From the NCBI GenBank assembly GCA_016195145.1, contig JACQAF010000152.1, positions 1 through 22,769 of the forward strand: a DNA stretch of 22,769 nucleotides, read 5' to 3'. This document shows, one piece after another, positions 16,741 through 22,768 of the stretch; positions within the stretch are counted from its first letter, which is position 1; each line of letters begins with the position of its first letter. Source of the stretch: Rhodospirillales bacterium. GTDB taxonomy: Bacteria > Pseudomonadota > Alphaproteobacteria > CACIAM-22H2. A program made the position numbers and the translations under genes. The notes beneath the pieces are model-generated. The model made no database searches and was not told the DNA's origin. It saw only the letters and a program-made list of their open reading frames with translations.

Positions 16741-17636
16741 CCCGCCCCGCGCCCGCCATTCGCAAAACAGCGCCGCCGCGCTTCGCCGCACCGACCGACG
16801 GCCGGCTCGACGGCGCGATGCGAGCCGCCTATGTCCGTGACGGGTTCCTGATCCTCGAGGACATGGTCTCGCCGGCCGATTGCGACGCCTTGCAAGGCCG
16901 GATCGCCCATCTGATTGACGGTTTCGATCCCACCATCGCGCGAACGGTTTTCGAGACGCGCACCCAGTCGCACGCCAACGACGCCTATTTCCTCGAATCC
17001 GGAGAGGCGATCCGGTTCTTTTTCGAGGAAGGCGCATTCGATGCGAAAGGGCGGCTAACGGTTCCCACGGCGCTCGCCCTCAACAAGATCGGCCACGCGC
17101 TCCACGATCTCGATCCGGTATTCAGCCGGGTATCGCGCAACCCGTATTTCGCCGGACTGGCCGCCGCGCTCGGGATCGCCCAGCCGCTGCTGCTGCAATC
17201 GATGTATGTCTTCAAGCAGCCGCAGATCGGCGGCGAGGTCGGCTGGCATCAGGATTCGACGTTTCTCTATACCCGCCCCCTTAGTGCAGTCGGCTTCTGG
17301 CTAGCGCTCGACGATGCGGCGCTGGCCAATGGGTGCCTGACGGCTATTCCCGGCGGGCATCGCGGCCCGTTGCGCCATCGATTTCGCCGCGAGGGATATC
17401 GGACGAGGATGGACGATCTTGATTCCACGTCATGGTCGGCGATCCCTCCGGCGGCCCTTGGGGCGGCGCGCGGCACGGTCATCGTTCTCCACGGATTGCT
17501 GCCGCATGCGAGCGCCGCGAATCGTTCGGCGCGGCCGCGCCATGCCTACACCTTCCACTTGATCGACGGTGCGGCCGAATATCCGGATGACAACTGGCTG
17601 CGCCGACCCACTCTGCCGCTGCGGGGCTTCGCATGA
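16737..17636 (+). CDS. PHYHD1-like phytanoyl-CoA-dioxygenase-family Fe(II)/2-oxoglutarate oxygenase
   Basis: Non-haem iron oxygenase of 299 residues. The iron triad is visible: His171 and Asp173 in GWHQDSTFLYT, and a distal His257 in LHGLLPHAS; the 2-oxoglutarate-binding Arg is Arg266 or Arg268 in RPRHAYTFH. The spacing and wording of these blocks, with LALDDAALANGCLTAIPGGH and a closing DNWLRRPTLPL, resemble human PHYHD1 more than phytanoyl-CoA hydroxylase, halogenases or EctD (recalled comparison). The start at 16737 gives a four-base overlap with deoB, and its stop overlaps the adenosine deaminase start, so it is embedded in the operon. The substrate is unknown; position implies a nucleoside, base or deoxyribose derivative (inference). 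The frame is open further upstream only through deoB. Confidence 0.9.
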   Translation: MTRPAPAIRKTAPPRFAAPTDGRLDGAMRAAYVRDGFLILEDMVSPADCDALQGRIAHLIDGFDPTIARTVFETRTQSHANDAYFLESGEAIRFFFEEGAFDAKGRLTVPTALALNKIGHALHDLDPVFSRVSRNPYFAGLAAALGIAQPLLLQSMYVFKQPQIGGEVGWHQDSTFLYTRPLSAVGFWLALDDAALANGCLTAIPGGHRGPLRHRFRREGYRTRMDDLDSTSWSAIPPAALGAARGTVIVLHGLLPHASAANRSARPRHAYTFHLIDGAAEYPDDNWLRRPTLPLRGFA

Positions 17637-18682
17637 CCGCCGCCCTGCCAAAAGCCGAGCTTCATTGCCACATCGAGGGCGCGGCACCCCCGCGCCTGGT
17701 GCGCCAGCTCGCCGCGCGCAACGGCATCGCGCTGCATGCCAATCTGTTCGATGGCGACGACCGTTTCGCCTGGCGGGATTTCAGCGGCTTCCTCGACGCC
17801 TATGACAGGGCGAGCGCCTGTATCCGTACGGCCGACGACTATCGCGACATTATGTACAATTATCTCGCCGACTGCGCGCGCGAAGGCGCCGTCTATGTCG
17901 AGGTGTTTTCCTCTCCAGATCACGCCGCGACGACGGGCATCGGCTATGCAGATCATCTCCGCGGGCTGGCGGCGGGGATCGATGCCGCCGCGGCCGAATT
18001 CGGCATTGTCAGCCGGATCATCGTTACCTGCGTGCGCCATTTAGGCCCCGAACGGGCGCTCGATGTGGCGCGCGCGATGCTGGCCGAACCGCATCCCTAT
18101 GTCGTCGGATTCGGCATGGGCGGCGACGAACAGCGCTACCGCCCGGCCGATTTTGCGCCGGCGTTCCGGCTGGTTGCCGACGCCGGCTATCCCTGCACGG
18201 TGCATGCCGGCGAAATGGCCGGCCCCGATAGCGTGCGCGAAGCGCTCGCCGCTTTACCGGTTTCGCGGATCGGGCATGGCGTGCGCGCCAGCGAGGATAC
18301 GCGTCTGCTCGACGAGATCGCCCGCCGGAGCATCGTACTCGAGGTGTGCCCCGGCAGCAATCTGGCGCTTGGCGTTTATGCCGACACGGCCGCGCATCCG
18401 TTTCTCCGGCTGCGCGAGGCGGGATGCCGGGTCACGCTTAACTCGGACGATCCGCCGTTTTTCGGCACCTCGATTGGCAAGGAATATGCCGACGCGGCGT
18501 CGCGCTTCGGCATGGGCGAAGCCGATCTCTTGCACATTACGCGAACGGCGATCGCAGGCTCGTTCGCCGACACCGCCACCAAGAACCGGCTGCTGGCCCG
18601 CATCGCCAAACAGCTAGATGAGTTCACCAGTCCAACCGCAACGTCGTTGTCCGATCAATCCAAAAGGAGGCCTCTGTCATGA
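17633..18682 (+). CDS. add: adenosine deaminase
   Basis: Zinc hydrolase converting (deoxy)adenosine to (deoxy)inosine, which the neighbouring phosphorylase can cleave. 349 residues with the complete active-site set: His11 and His13 in ELHCHIEG, GFGMGGDE, His191 and Glu194 in VHAGEM, RIGHGV, and Asp272-Asp273 in LNSDDPPFFG. Adenine deaminases of the same superfamily usually show slightly different text around the SDD motif, and the operon context favours the nucleoside enzyme, but substrate choice cannot be proved by eye. It overlaps the dioxygenase before it and the phosphatase after it by four bases each. Its last coding bases contain AAAAGGAGG, the ribosome binding site of the next gene. 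Confidence 0.9.
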   Translation: MTAALPKAELHCHIEGAAPPRLVRQLAARNGIALHANLFDGDDRFAWRDFSGFLDAYDRASACIRTADDYRDIMYNYLADCAREGAVYVEVFSSPDHAATTGIGYADHLRGLAAGIDAAAAEFGIVSRIIVTCVRHLGPERALDVARAMLAEPHPYVVGFGMGGDEQRYRPADFAPAFRLVADAGYPCTVHAGEMAGPDSVREALAALPVSRIGHGVRASEDTRLLDEIARRSIVLEVCPGSNLALGVYADTAAHPFLRLREAGCRVTLNSDDPPFFGTSIGKEYADAASRFGMGEADLLHITRTAIAGSFADTATKNRLLARIAKQLDEFTSPTATSLSDQSKRRPLS

Positions 18683-19551
18683 CTGAAACCAAACGTCGCG
18701 CCGGTATTTCGGCAAGCATACTGGCCCTTGCTGCCGGCCTTGTCCTGGCTGTCGGTGTAGCGCGCGCCGAGGGAACGCCGCCGCACGATATTCTCAACGC
18801 CACGCTGTGGATGCAGCGTTCGGTCGAGTACAAGGCGAATTCGCTCGCCGCCTTTGCGCTTGCGCGGATGCGCCTCGACCAGGCGCTGGCCGACAAGAAC
18901 TGGACCGGCGCGCCGGCCGAACAGACCGGGAATTATCAGAACCTGCCGCCGGCGGTCATTCTCGATATCGACGAAACGCTGCTCGACAATTCGCGCTACC
19001 AGGTCTGGATGATCAAGAACGACAAGGTGTTCGAGCCGAAGACCTGGGGCCAGTTCGTCGCCGCCCAGCAGTCGGGGCCGATTCCGGGCGCCCTCGAATT
19101 CGCCAAATACGCCGATTCGAAGGGCGTGAAGGTGTTCTATATCTCCAACCGCACCGTCGACGAGAAGGAATCGACCCGCAAGAACATGGAGCGCCTGGGC
19201 TTTCCCATGGGCGGTAATGTCGACACCGTCCTGACGTCGCGCGAGCGCCCGGACTGGACGTCGGCCAAGAGCACCCGCCGCGCCTATGTTGCCAAAGACT
19301 ATCGCGTGCTGCTCAACATCGGCGACAATTTCGGCGATTTCGTCGACGCCGCTCGCGGCAGCGAAGCCGACCGCCTGAAGGTCTACGAAGAGAACATGCC
19401 GCGCTGGGGCCGCGAGTGGATCATGATCTCCAACCCCAGTTACGGATCGTTCGAATCGGCGCCGTTCGGCCACAACTTCAAGACGCCGCGCGACGAGCAG
19501 CGCAAAGCGAAGCTCAACGTCCTGCAATCCTGGGAAGGTCCGAAGGAATAA
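18679..19551 (+). CDS. secreted HAD-superfamily class B/C acid phosphatase (5'-nucleotidase-like)
   Basis: Probable periplasmic phosphomonoesterase that strips phosphate from nucleotides so the nucleosides can be imported. A signal peptide occupies residues 1-30 (KRR, hydrophobic ISASILALAAGLVLAVGV, cleavage after ARA); there is no lipobox Cys, so it is soluble rather than a lipoprotein like Haemophilus e(P4). HAD motifs: nucleophile Asp96 and Asp98 in VILDIDETLLDNS, FYISNRT (motif II), and KDYRVLLNIGDNFGDF (motifs III-IV). Also present is LWMQRSVEYKA, typical of the e(P4)/OlpA group. It is read from a strong AAAAGGAGG within the end of add, overlaps it by four bases, and is the last gene before the terminator. 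Confidence 0.9.
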   Translation: MTETKRRAGISASILALAAGLVLAVGVARAEGTPPHDILNATLWMQRSVEYKANSLAAFALARMRLDQALADKNWTGAPAEQTGNYQNLPPAVILDIDETLLDNSRYQVWMIKNDKVFEPKTWGQFVAAQQSGPIPGALEFAKYADSKGVKVFYISNRTVDEKESTRKNMERLGFPMGGNVDTVLTSRERPDWTSAKSTRRAYVAKDYRVLLNIGDNFGDFVDAARGSEADRLKVYEENMPRWGREWIMISNPSYGSFESAPFGHNFKTPRDEQRKAKLNVLQSWEGPKE

Positions 19552-19561
19552 GCCTTGCTCT

Positions 19562-19604
19562 GCCCGCGACGGTCTATCGTTATAGATCGTCGCGGGCGAT
19601 TTTG
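19562..19604 (+). terminator. intrinsic terminator closing the nucleoside operon
   Basis: Eleven bases after the phosphatase stop, GCCCGCGACGGTCTAT (19562-19577) pairs with ATAGATCGTCGCGGGC (19582-19597). This gives a 16-bp stem with a single G-T wobble and a four-base loop, followed by a short T run (GATTTT). The stem is far stronger than chance pairing; the T tract is short. A second small hairpin, GGCCGC-TTTT-GCGGCC, lies at 19612-19627 without a T run. Confidence 0.85.
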
Positions 19605-19769
19605 GATCGGCGGCCGCTTTTGCGGCCCTCGGCCGTACCGGTTCAGCTTTTGCCGCAAGACGACTGGCATCGACCCCCGAAGAAGCCTATCGTTGCCTTC
19701 AATCAGGCTGGAGCGCGCCCGATTATGGGAGCGGCGAGGCGTCATAGCCGGAATCGCGAGGCGCATAGC

Positions 19770-20327
19770 ATGCCAATGATACAGCGACGCAAGCGCCGGC
19801 CTTTATGGCCGGTCATCATCGCCAGCGTTCTGCTGGTTGCCATCGCGGTCGTATATGGCGGCGGAGCGATTTTCGGCGTCGGCCCGAACTTGAGCCGTAG
19901 CGAATGGCCGACCCAGTTTCAAAGCAATGGCGAGCGCATCTATTTCACCAGCCAGAGCGCATCCGGCCTGCCGATCTCTTTTCGCAGCGGCGGCATGCAT
20001 ATGGCGATGCGCGCCGGCGGCTGCGTCGCCTGTCACGGCGTCGATCGTCAGGGCGGACGGCTCATGCCGCGTTTCTGGCTCGCCGCTCCGCCCCTGACGC
20101 CGGCGGCGCTGTTCGGCGGGCAGGACGGGAATGGGCAGGACGGCCACGGAGACCACGCAGAATACAATGCCGAGACCCTGCGGCGAGCGATAACCGAAGG
20201 CGTGGACCCTGGTGGGAAATCGCTGAATCCGGAGATGCCGCGCTGGTCGATGGCCGAACAGGACCTAACCGATCTGATCGGATTTCTCAGAACGCCGGTG
20301 CGCGCCCTTCATCCTTCGCCCCGATGA
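19770..20327 (+). CDS. membrane-anchored monohaem cytochrome c
   Basis: Electron-transfer protein of about 185 residues with a basic N-terminus (RRKRRPLW), one hydrophobic anchor (VIIASVLLVAIAVVYGGGAIF), and a periplasmic class I cytochrome domain. The haem-binding motif is CVACH, after GGMHMAMRAGG; the likely axial Met is in SLNPEMPRWSM, and the C-terminal helix is LTDLIGFLRTP. A Gly/Asp/His-rich loop (GGQDGNGQDGHGDH) sits between them. ATG 19770 has GAGG eight bases upstream; ATG 19725 and ATG 19776 are in-frame alternatives. It lies beyond the terminator, so it belongs to a new transcription unit; the 218 bases before it show the terminator hairpins but no promoter I can name. The redox partner is unknown. 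Confidence 0.82.
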   Translation: MPMIQRRKRRPLWPVIIASVLLVAIAVVYGGGAIFGVGPNLSRSEWPTQFQSNGERIYFTSQSASGLPISFRSGGMHMAMRAGGCVACHGVDRQGGRLMPRFWLAAPPLTPAALFGGQDGNGQDGHGDHAEYNAETLRRAITEGVDPGGKSLNPEMPRWSMAEQDLTDLIGFLRTPVRALHPSPR

Positions 20328-20370
20328 ACGCGGCAGCGAATCCGGCGCATTGGCTCAAAGGAGAATTTCC

Positions 20371-21066
20371 GTGCCCGCGATCCCGATGACGTATGTGTCG
20401 GACGTTTTATGCGTCTGGGCTTATGTCGCCCAGGCGCGCATCGACGAAATCCGCACGAAATTCGGCGATCAGGTGATGCTGGATTACCGGTTCTGTTCGG
20501 TTTTCGGCGACACGGCAACCAAGATTCCGGCCGCCTGGGGACACAAAGGCGGCTACGAGGGATTCAGCCGGCACCTGCAGGAGGTCGCCAAGCGCCACCC
20601 GCATATCGAGGTGAATCCCGATATCTGGACGAAGGTCCGGCCGCGAACCTCGGCCAGCGCGCATCTCTTCCTCAAGGCGGTTCAGCTGATCGGCGAACAA
20701 AATCCCGACCGTGCGCCGGCCGGCCCCGGGTCTCCGTCGTTATACGACCGGGCGGCATGGAAGATCCGTTGCGCCTTCTTTCGCGACGGACGCGACATCG
20801 CGACCTGGGACGCCCATGCCGAGATCGCCGCCGAGCTCGGCGTCGGCATGGACATGATCGAGGCCAAAATCCGCTCGGCCGAAGCGGTCGCCCGGCTCGC
20901 CGCCGATTACGAATTCTGCGACAAGCAGAAGGTCGAGGGCAGCCCGACGATCATTCTGAACGACGGCCGGCAAAGGCTGTTCGGCAATGTCGGCTACCGG
21001 GTCATCGAGGCCAATGTGAACGAGATCCTGCGCGCACAGGACAGCGGCGGCATGAGCTGGTGCTGA
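20371..21066 (+). CDS. DsbA-family / HCCA-isomerase-like thioredoxin-fold protein
   Basis: 231-residue cytoplasmic protein (no signal peptide) of the DsbA/FrnE/GST-kappa group. The GTG at 20371 is chosen because AAAGGAG lies seven bases upstream; the TTG at 20350 would put the start before that site. The position of the redox motif reads VLCVWAY instead of CPWCY, so only one of the two active-site cysteines is left; GSPTIIL supplies the cis-Pro loop. The final residues are GGMSWC, an unusual Cys terminus. Loss of the second Cys points to glutathione-dependent isomerase or transferase chemistry, as in 2-hydroxychromene-2-carboxylate isomerases, rather than disulfide exchange (inference). It follows the cytochrome gene by 43 bases. 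Confidence 0.8.
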   Translation: MPAIPMTYVSDVLCVWAYVAQARIDEIRTKFGDQVMLDYRFCSVFGDTATKIPAAWGHKGGYEGFSRHLQEVAKRHPHIEVNPDIWTKVRPRTSASAHLFLKAVQLIGEQNPDRAPAGPGSPSLYDRAAWKIRCAFFRDGRDIATWDAHAEIAAELGVGMDMIEAKIRSAEAVARLAADYEFCDKQKVEGSPTIILNDGRQRLFGNVGYRVIEANVNEILRAQDSGGMSWC

Positions 21067-21119
21067 TCGCGGCCGCCGGCGGCGGGGGGAGCACGCAGGG
21101 GACGACGGCGGCGCTGGTC

Positions 21120-21200
21120 GATCTCGCCGGCCGGGCGTTCACGATTTCGGCCTCGGCGAGCGTGCGCCCATCGTCGTCACCCGCACGGCGGTGGTGCGCT
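21120..21200. repeat. imperfect repeat, copy A
   Basis: A stretch beginning GATCTCGCCGG and containing GGGCGTTCACGATTTCGG and GGCGAGCGTGCGCCCATC recurs in altered form at about 21485-21557 (GATCCCGCCGGGCGTTCGCG, GGCGAGCCTCGGCCCATC), with small gaps. The two copies bracket the LysR remnant. Relatedness is judged by eye and could partly reflect shared GC-rich coding ancestry. Confidence 0.35.
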
Positions 21201-21239
21201 TCACCACTGACCGGTGCAACGCTACTGGGTGCATGAATG

Positions 21240-21475
21240 GCGGTAAAGCATCGGGGTCGGGGCCCGGCGATCCGCTCGCAAGGGATCGCGATCCTTCCCG
21301 ACAGCATCTGCCAGGTGGAAGTGCGGATGGGGCGTCGCGCCGCTCGCCTTCGGCCAGCCGTTTCCCGCACTTGCGCTTTATGTCGTCATGCCGGCGCGCC
21401 TGCACGCACCGGGCGCGAATCCGCGCCTTCGCCGATTTCCTGCTCTCCGCTGACAGGCGATGGGGGATCATCTGA
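21240..21475 (+). pseudogene. decayed C-terminus of a LysR-type transcriptional regulator
   Basis: Three successive pieces in three different frames together read like the end of a LysR effector-binding domain. The first is GIAILPDSICQVEVRMG from 21282. The second, one frame over, is PFPALALYVVMPARLHAPG. The third, in the remaining frame, is ARIRAFADFLLS, ending at the TGA at 21473-21475. In intact LysR proteins these correspond to the GLGIALLPD segment, the LPLYVVYPSRRH strand and the final VRAFVDFL helix. At least two frameshifts separate them, and no helix-turn-helix portion is visible upstream, so this is a remnant. The rest of the 21067-21634 interval shows only the imperfect repeat copies and no credible gene. 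Confidence 0.55.
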
Positions 21476-21484
21476 CGCCCGCGC

Positions 21485-21557
21485 GATCCCGCCGGGCGTT
21501 CGCGATTCCGGCTGCGGCGAGCCTCGGCCCATCTCGCCCGCGCGGCGGCGATGCGCC
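21485..21557. repeat. imperfect repeat, copy B
   Basis: Second copy of the repeat seen at 21120-21200, diverged and shortened by a few bases. It lies directly after the LysR remnant stop. Both copies contain a GCGTTC(A/G)CGATT(T/C)CGG core resembling the codons for the RAFADFL end of the LysR remnant, so they might be further decayed duplicates of that gene end. Confidence 0.35.
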
Positions 21558-21634
21558 ATGAATTCGCCTGGCATTACGCATCCCCAGCACAAGAGCGTTG
21601 CACCAAATACCGGCCCTCAAGGCCTTCGACAGAA

Positions 21635-21961
21635 TCATTCCATCTGGGGCCAGCGCTTCAGCGGAAGAAAGTCAACCCGCCACATGTCGATCTCATACAG
21701 CTCGCCGGCGGAATCCGCGATGATTGATACAATGACAGGCGTACCATCGCTATCCGTCAGCTCGGCCTCTGCAAGCACTTCCCCGAAGCGTCTTTTTTCC
21801 TTTTCCGCCTGCGCTGTTCTCAGGCTCCCCATTCCACCATCATTCATCTCCTCGACTTCATAATCATCGAGCCTGGCGAGAATGCCCTTCCCCTTCGCCG
21901 CGTCACCAAGGATATGGCGAATCAGCCGCTTCTCGTCTTCATGCAAGCGCCGTTTGATCAT
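21635..21961 (-). CDS. DUF6984-like small protein, putative immunity protein to the adjacent toxin
   Basis: 108-residue soluble acidic protein with no signal or membrane segment. The text EEMNDGGMGSLR, an FGEVLAEAELTDSDG strand region, and ELYEIDMWRVDFLPL at the C-terminus match my recollection of the DUF6984 family. Its ATG overlaps the stop of the upstream Rhs toxin fragment by four bases (ATGA read on the minus strand), the usual arrangement for a polymorphic toxin followed by its immunity gene. Small size, acidity and coupling support an immunity role by inference; nothing in the sequence shows a biochemical function. No separate Shine-Dalgarno sequence is evident, consistent with coupled translation. 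Confidence 0.65.
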   Translation of the reverse strand: MIKRRLHEDEKRLIRHILGDAAKGKGILARLDDYEVEEMNDGGMGSLRTAQAEKEKRRFGEVLAEAELTDSDGTPVIVSIIADSAGELYEIDMWRVDFLPLKRWPQME

Positions 21962-22443
21962 TGCGGACTTGGAGGAGTTATTCGTCCTACATTGATGGTG
22001 CCATCTGAAAGTTTATAAGCATGATAATCTATTCGAATCCCATTCACACTCGTGCTTCCTTTGTACAGGCCATCTGACATCGATCTTGCGATGGGGCGCA
22101 AATCATTTCGGATCGCGTTTTCAATTTGAGTGCGATTCAAACCGATACCATCTACGTGTCTAAAAGCATGATCTCTTTGGGCCTCATTTGCTCCAAATCG
22201 TATCGTTGACGGGGCGAATGCCTGAGGAATCCCTTGTATCAGGCCGCGTACGAACGCGACAGGATTAAAGATGGGGATGAGTATCGTGCCGCACGATGCC
22301 GATCCCGGCATGGAGCAATCGCTATCCGTAACGTACTGGCCCGCATCGCCCGCCGCCTCATTGAACAGATAGGCGAAGGCGGCGGTGACGGCGCCGTTCT
22401 GGAACTTGTCGCCGGCGAGGACGGAGGTCGTGCCGCCGATCAC
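21958..22443 (-). CDS. C-terminal fragment of an Rhs-type polymorphic toxin
   Basis: About 161 residues. The first part, VIGGTTSVLAGDKFQNGAV followed by TAAFAYLFNEAAG, is the conserved end of Rhs-repeat proteins just before the variable toxin. The rest, from about residue 75, is a different, lower-GC domain with RFGANEAQRDHAFRHV, LNRTQIENAIRNDL, VNGIRIDYHAYKLSDGT and final INVGRITPP. The helix-helix-strand pattern with conserved-looking His, Tyr and Arg suggests a compact nuclease-type toxin, but I do not recognise the exact family. GTG at 22441-22443 is just the first possible start; the frame is open to a TGA at 22468-22470 and clearly continues older Rhs sequence upstream in another frame. 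This is therefore an orphan tip of a once large gene. It is coupled to the putative immunity gene. Confidence 0.65.
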   Translation of the reverse strand: MIGGTTSVLAGDKFQNGAVTAAFAYLFNEAAGDAGQYVTDSDCSMPGSASCGTILIPIFNPVAFVRGLIQGIPQAFAPSTIRFGANEAQRDHAFRHVDGIGLNRTQIENAIRNDLRPIARSMSDGLYKGSTSVNGIRIDYHAYKLSDGTINVGRITPPSPQ

Positions 22444-22543
22444 CGCGTGGCTGACCAGCCGCGTGGGTCAAGTCGTTCGACGGGATCAGCGGCCCGGCGA
22501 ACGATCCGGCTGCCGCATCAATGCATTGAAATCACGAAAAAGG
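22444..22543 (-). pseudogene. frameshifted Rhs core remnant upstream of the toxin tip
   Basis: On the minus strand the current toxin frame extends back to RLVSHAV before a TGA at 22468-22470. One frame over, AAGSFAGPLIPSNDLT continues naturally into RLVSHAVIGG if one base is removed in the CCC run at 22465-22467. That joined text is the expected Rhs sequence before the toxin junction. Further upstream the frame meets a stop again, and RDFNAL in yet another frame may be more of the same. The sequence ends at the tRNA fragment. Confidence 0.5.
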
Positions 22544-22581
22544 TGGTAGCGGCGGAGGGATTTGAACCCCCGACCAAGGGA
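22544..22581 (-). tRNA. 3' fragment of a tRNA gene (attachment-site-like remnant)
   Basis: Read on the minus strand this contains, in order: the 3' anticodon-stem side TCCC, a variable region TTGGTC, a T arm (GGGGG, loop TTCAAAT, CCCTC; four G-C pairs and one G-T), the 3' acceptor strand CGCCGCT, discriminator A, and an encoded CCA. The partner acceptor strand AGCGGCG, the D arm and the 5' anticodon half are absent upstream, where unrelated AT-rich sequence begins. The wording resembles alphaproteobacterial elongator tRNA-Met 3' halves (recollection, not verified). Such 3' halves are classic scars of integrative element attachment sites. Confidence 0.65.
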
Positions 22582-22615
22582 CGACGATTCCTTTTACGAT
22601 GAATGACTTATGAAA

Positions 22616-22768
22616 TTACTCCCCGGCACTTCCCCGTCGAATAGCTGGATGTCGCGGCACGATAGGCGGCCGGGAGTTGTGGAATAAAAAGCAGCTCTCG
22701 CGGAAGAACAGCGACGTGTAGTGTTCCCTGAGATTGCCCGGGGCGAACCCGATGAAGTCGACACGGCC
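22616..22768 (-). CDS. unrecognised partial reading frame at the right edge
   Basis: A minus-strand frame of 50 codons entering from the right edge and ending with TAA at 22616-22618, with no start inside the window. The part nearest the edge, VDFIGFAPGNLREHYTSLFF, looks more protein-like than the Arg/Pro-rich tail, which may be out of frame or decayed. I recognise no family. It lies just upstream of the tRNA fragment in a region with other broken genes, so it may be a remnant too. Confidence 0.2.
   Translation of the reverse strand, partial: GRVDFIGFAPGNLREHYTSLFFRESCFLFHNSRPPIVPRHPAIRRGSAGE

Noticed and set aside
19416..19769. Longer N-terminus for the cytochrome c frame
   Set aside because: It would overlap the phosphatase gene and run through the terminator hairpin; the basic-plus-hydrophobic anchor begins right after ATG 19770.
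21237..21863. 208-codon plus-strand open frame
   Set aside because: Its start holds one LysR fragment (GIAILPD), but it then loses the match where the remnant shifts frame, and its end is antisense to the DUF6984-like gene.
22234..22602. 122-codon plus-strand open frame
   Set aside because: It is antisense to the Rhs fragment and its end is the reverse reading of the tRNA fragment (the common GFEPPTKG-type artefact).
22544..22640. A complete tRNA gene
   Set aside because: No AGCGGCG acceptor partner, D arm or anticodon loop could be found in the neighbouring upstream sequence; only the 3' half is present.
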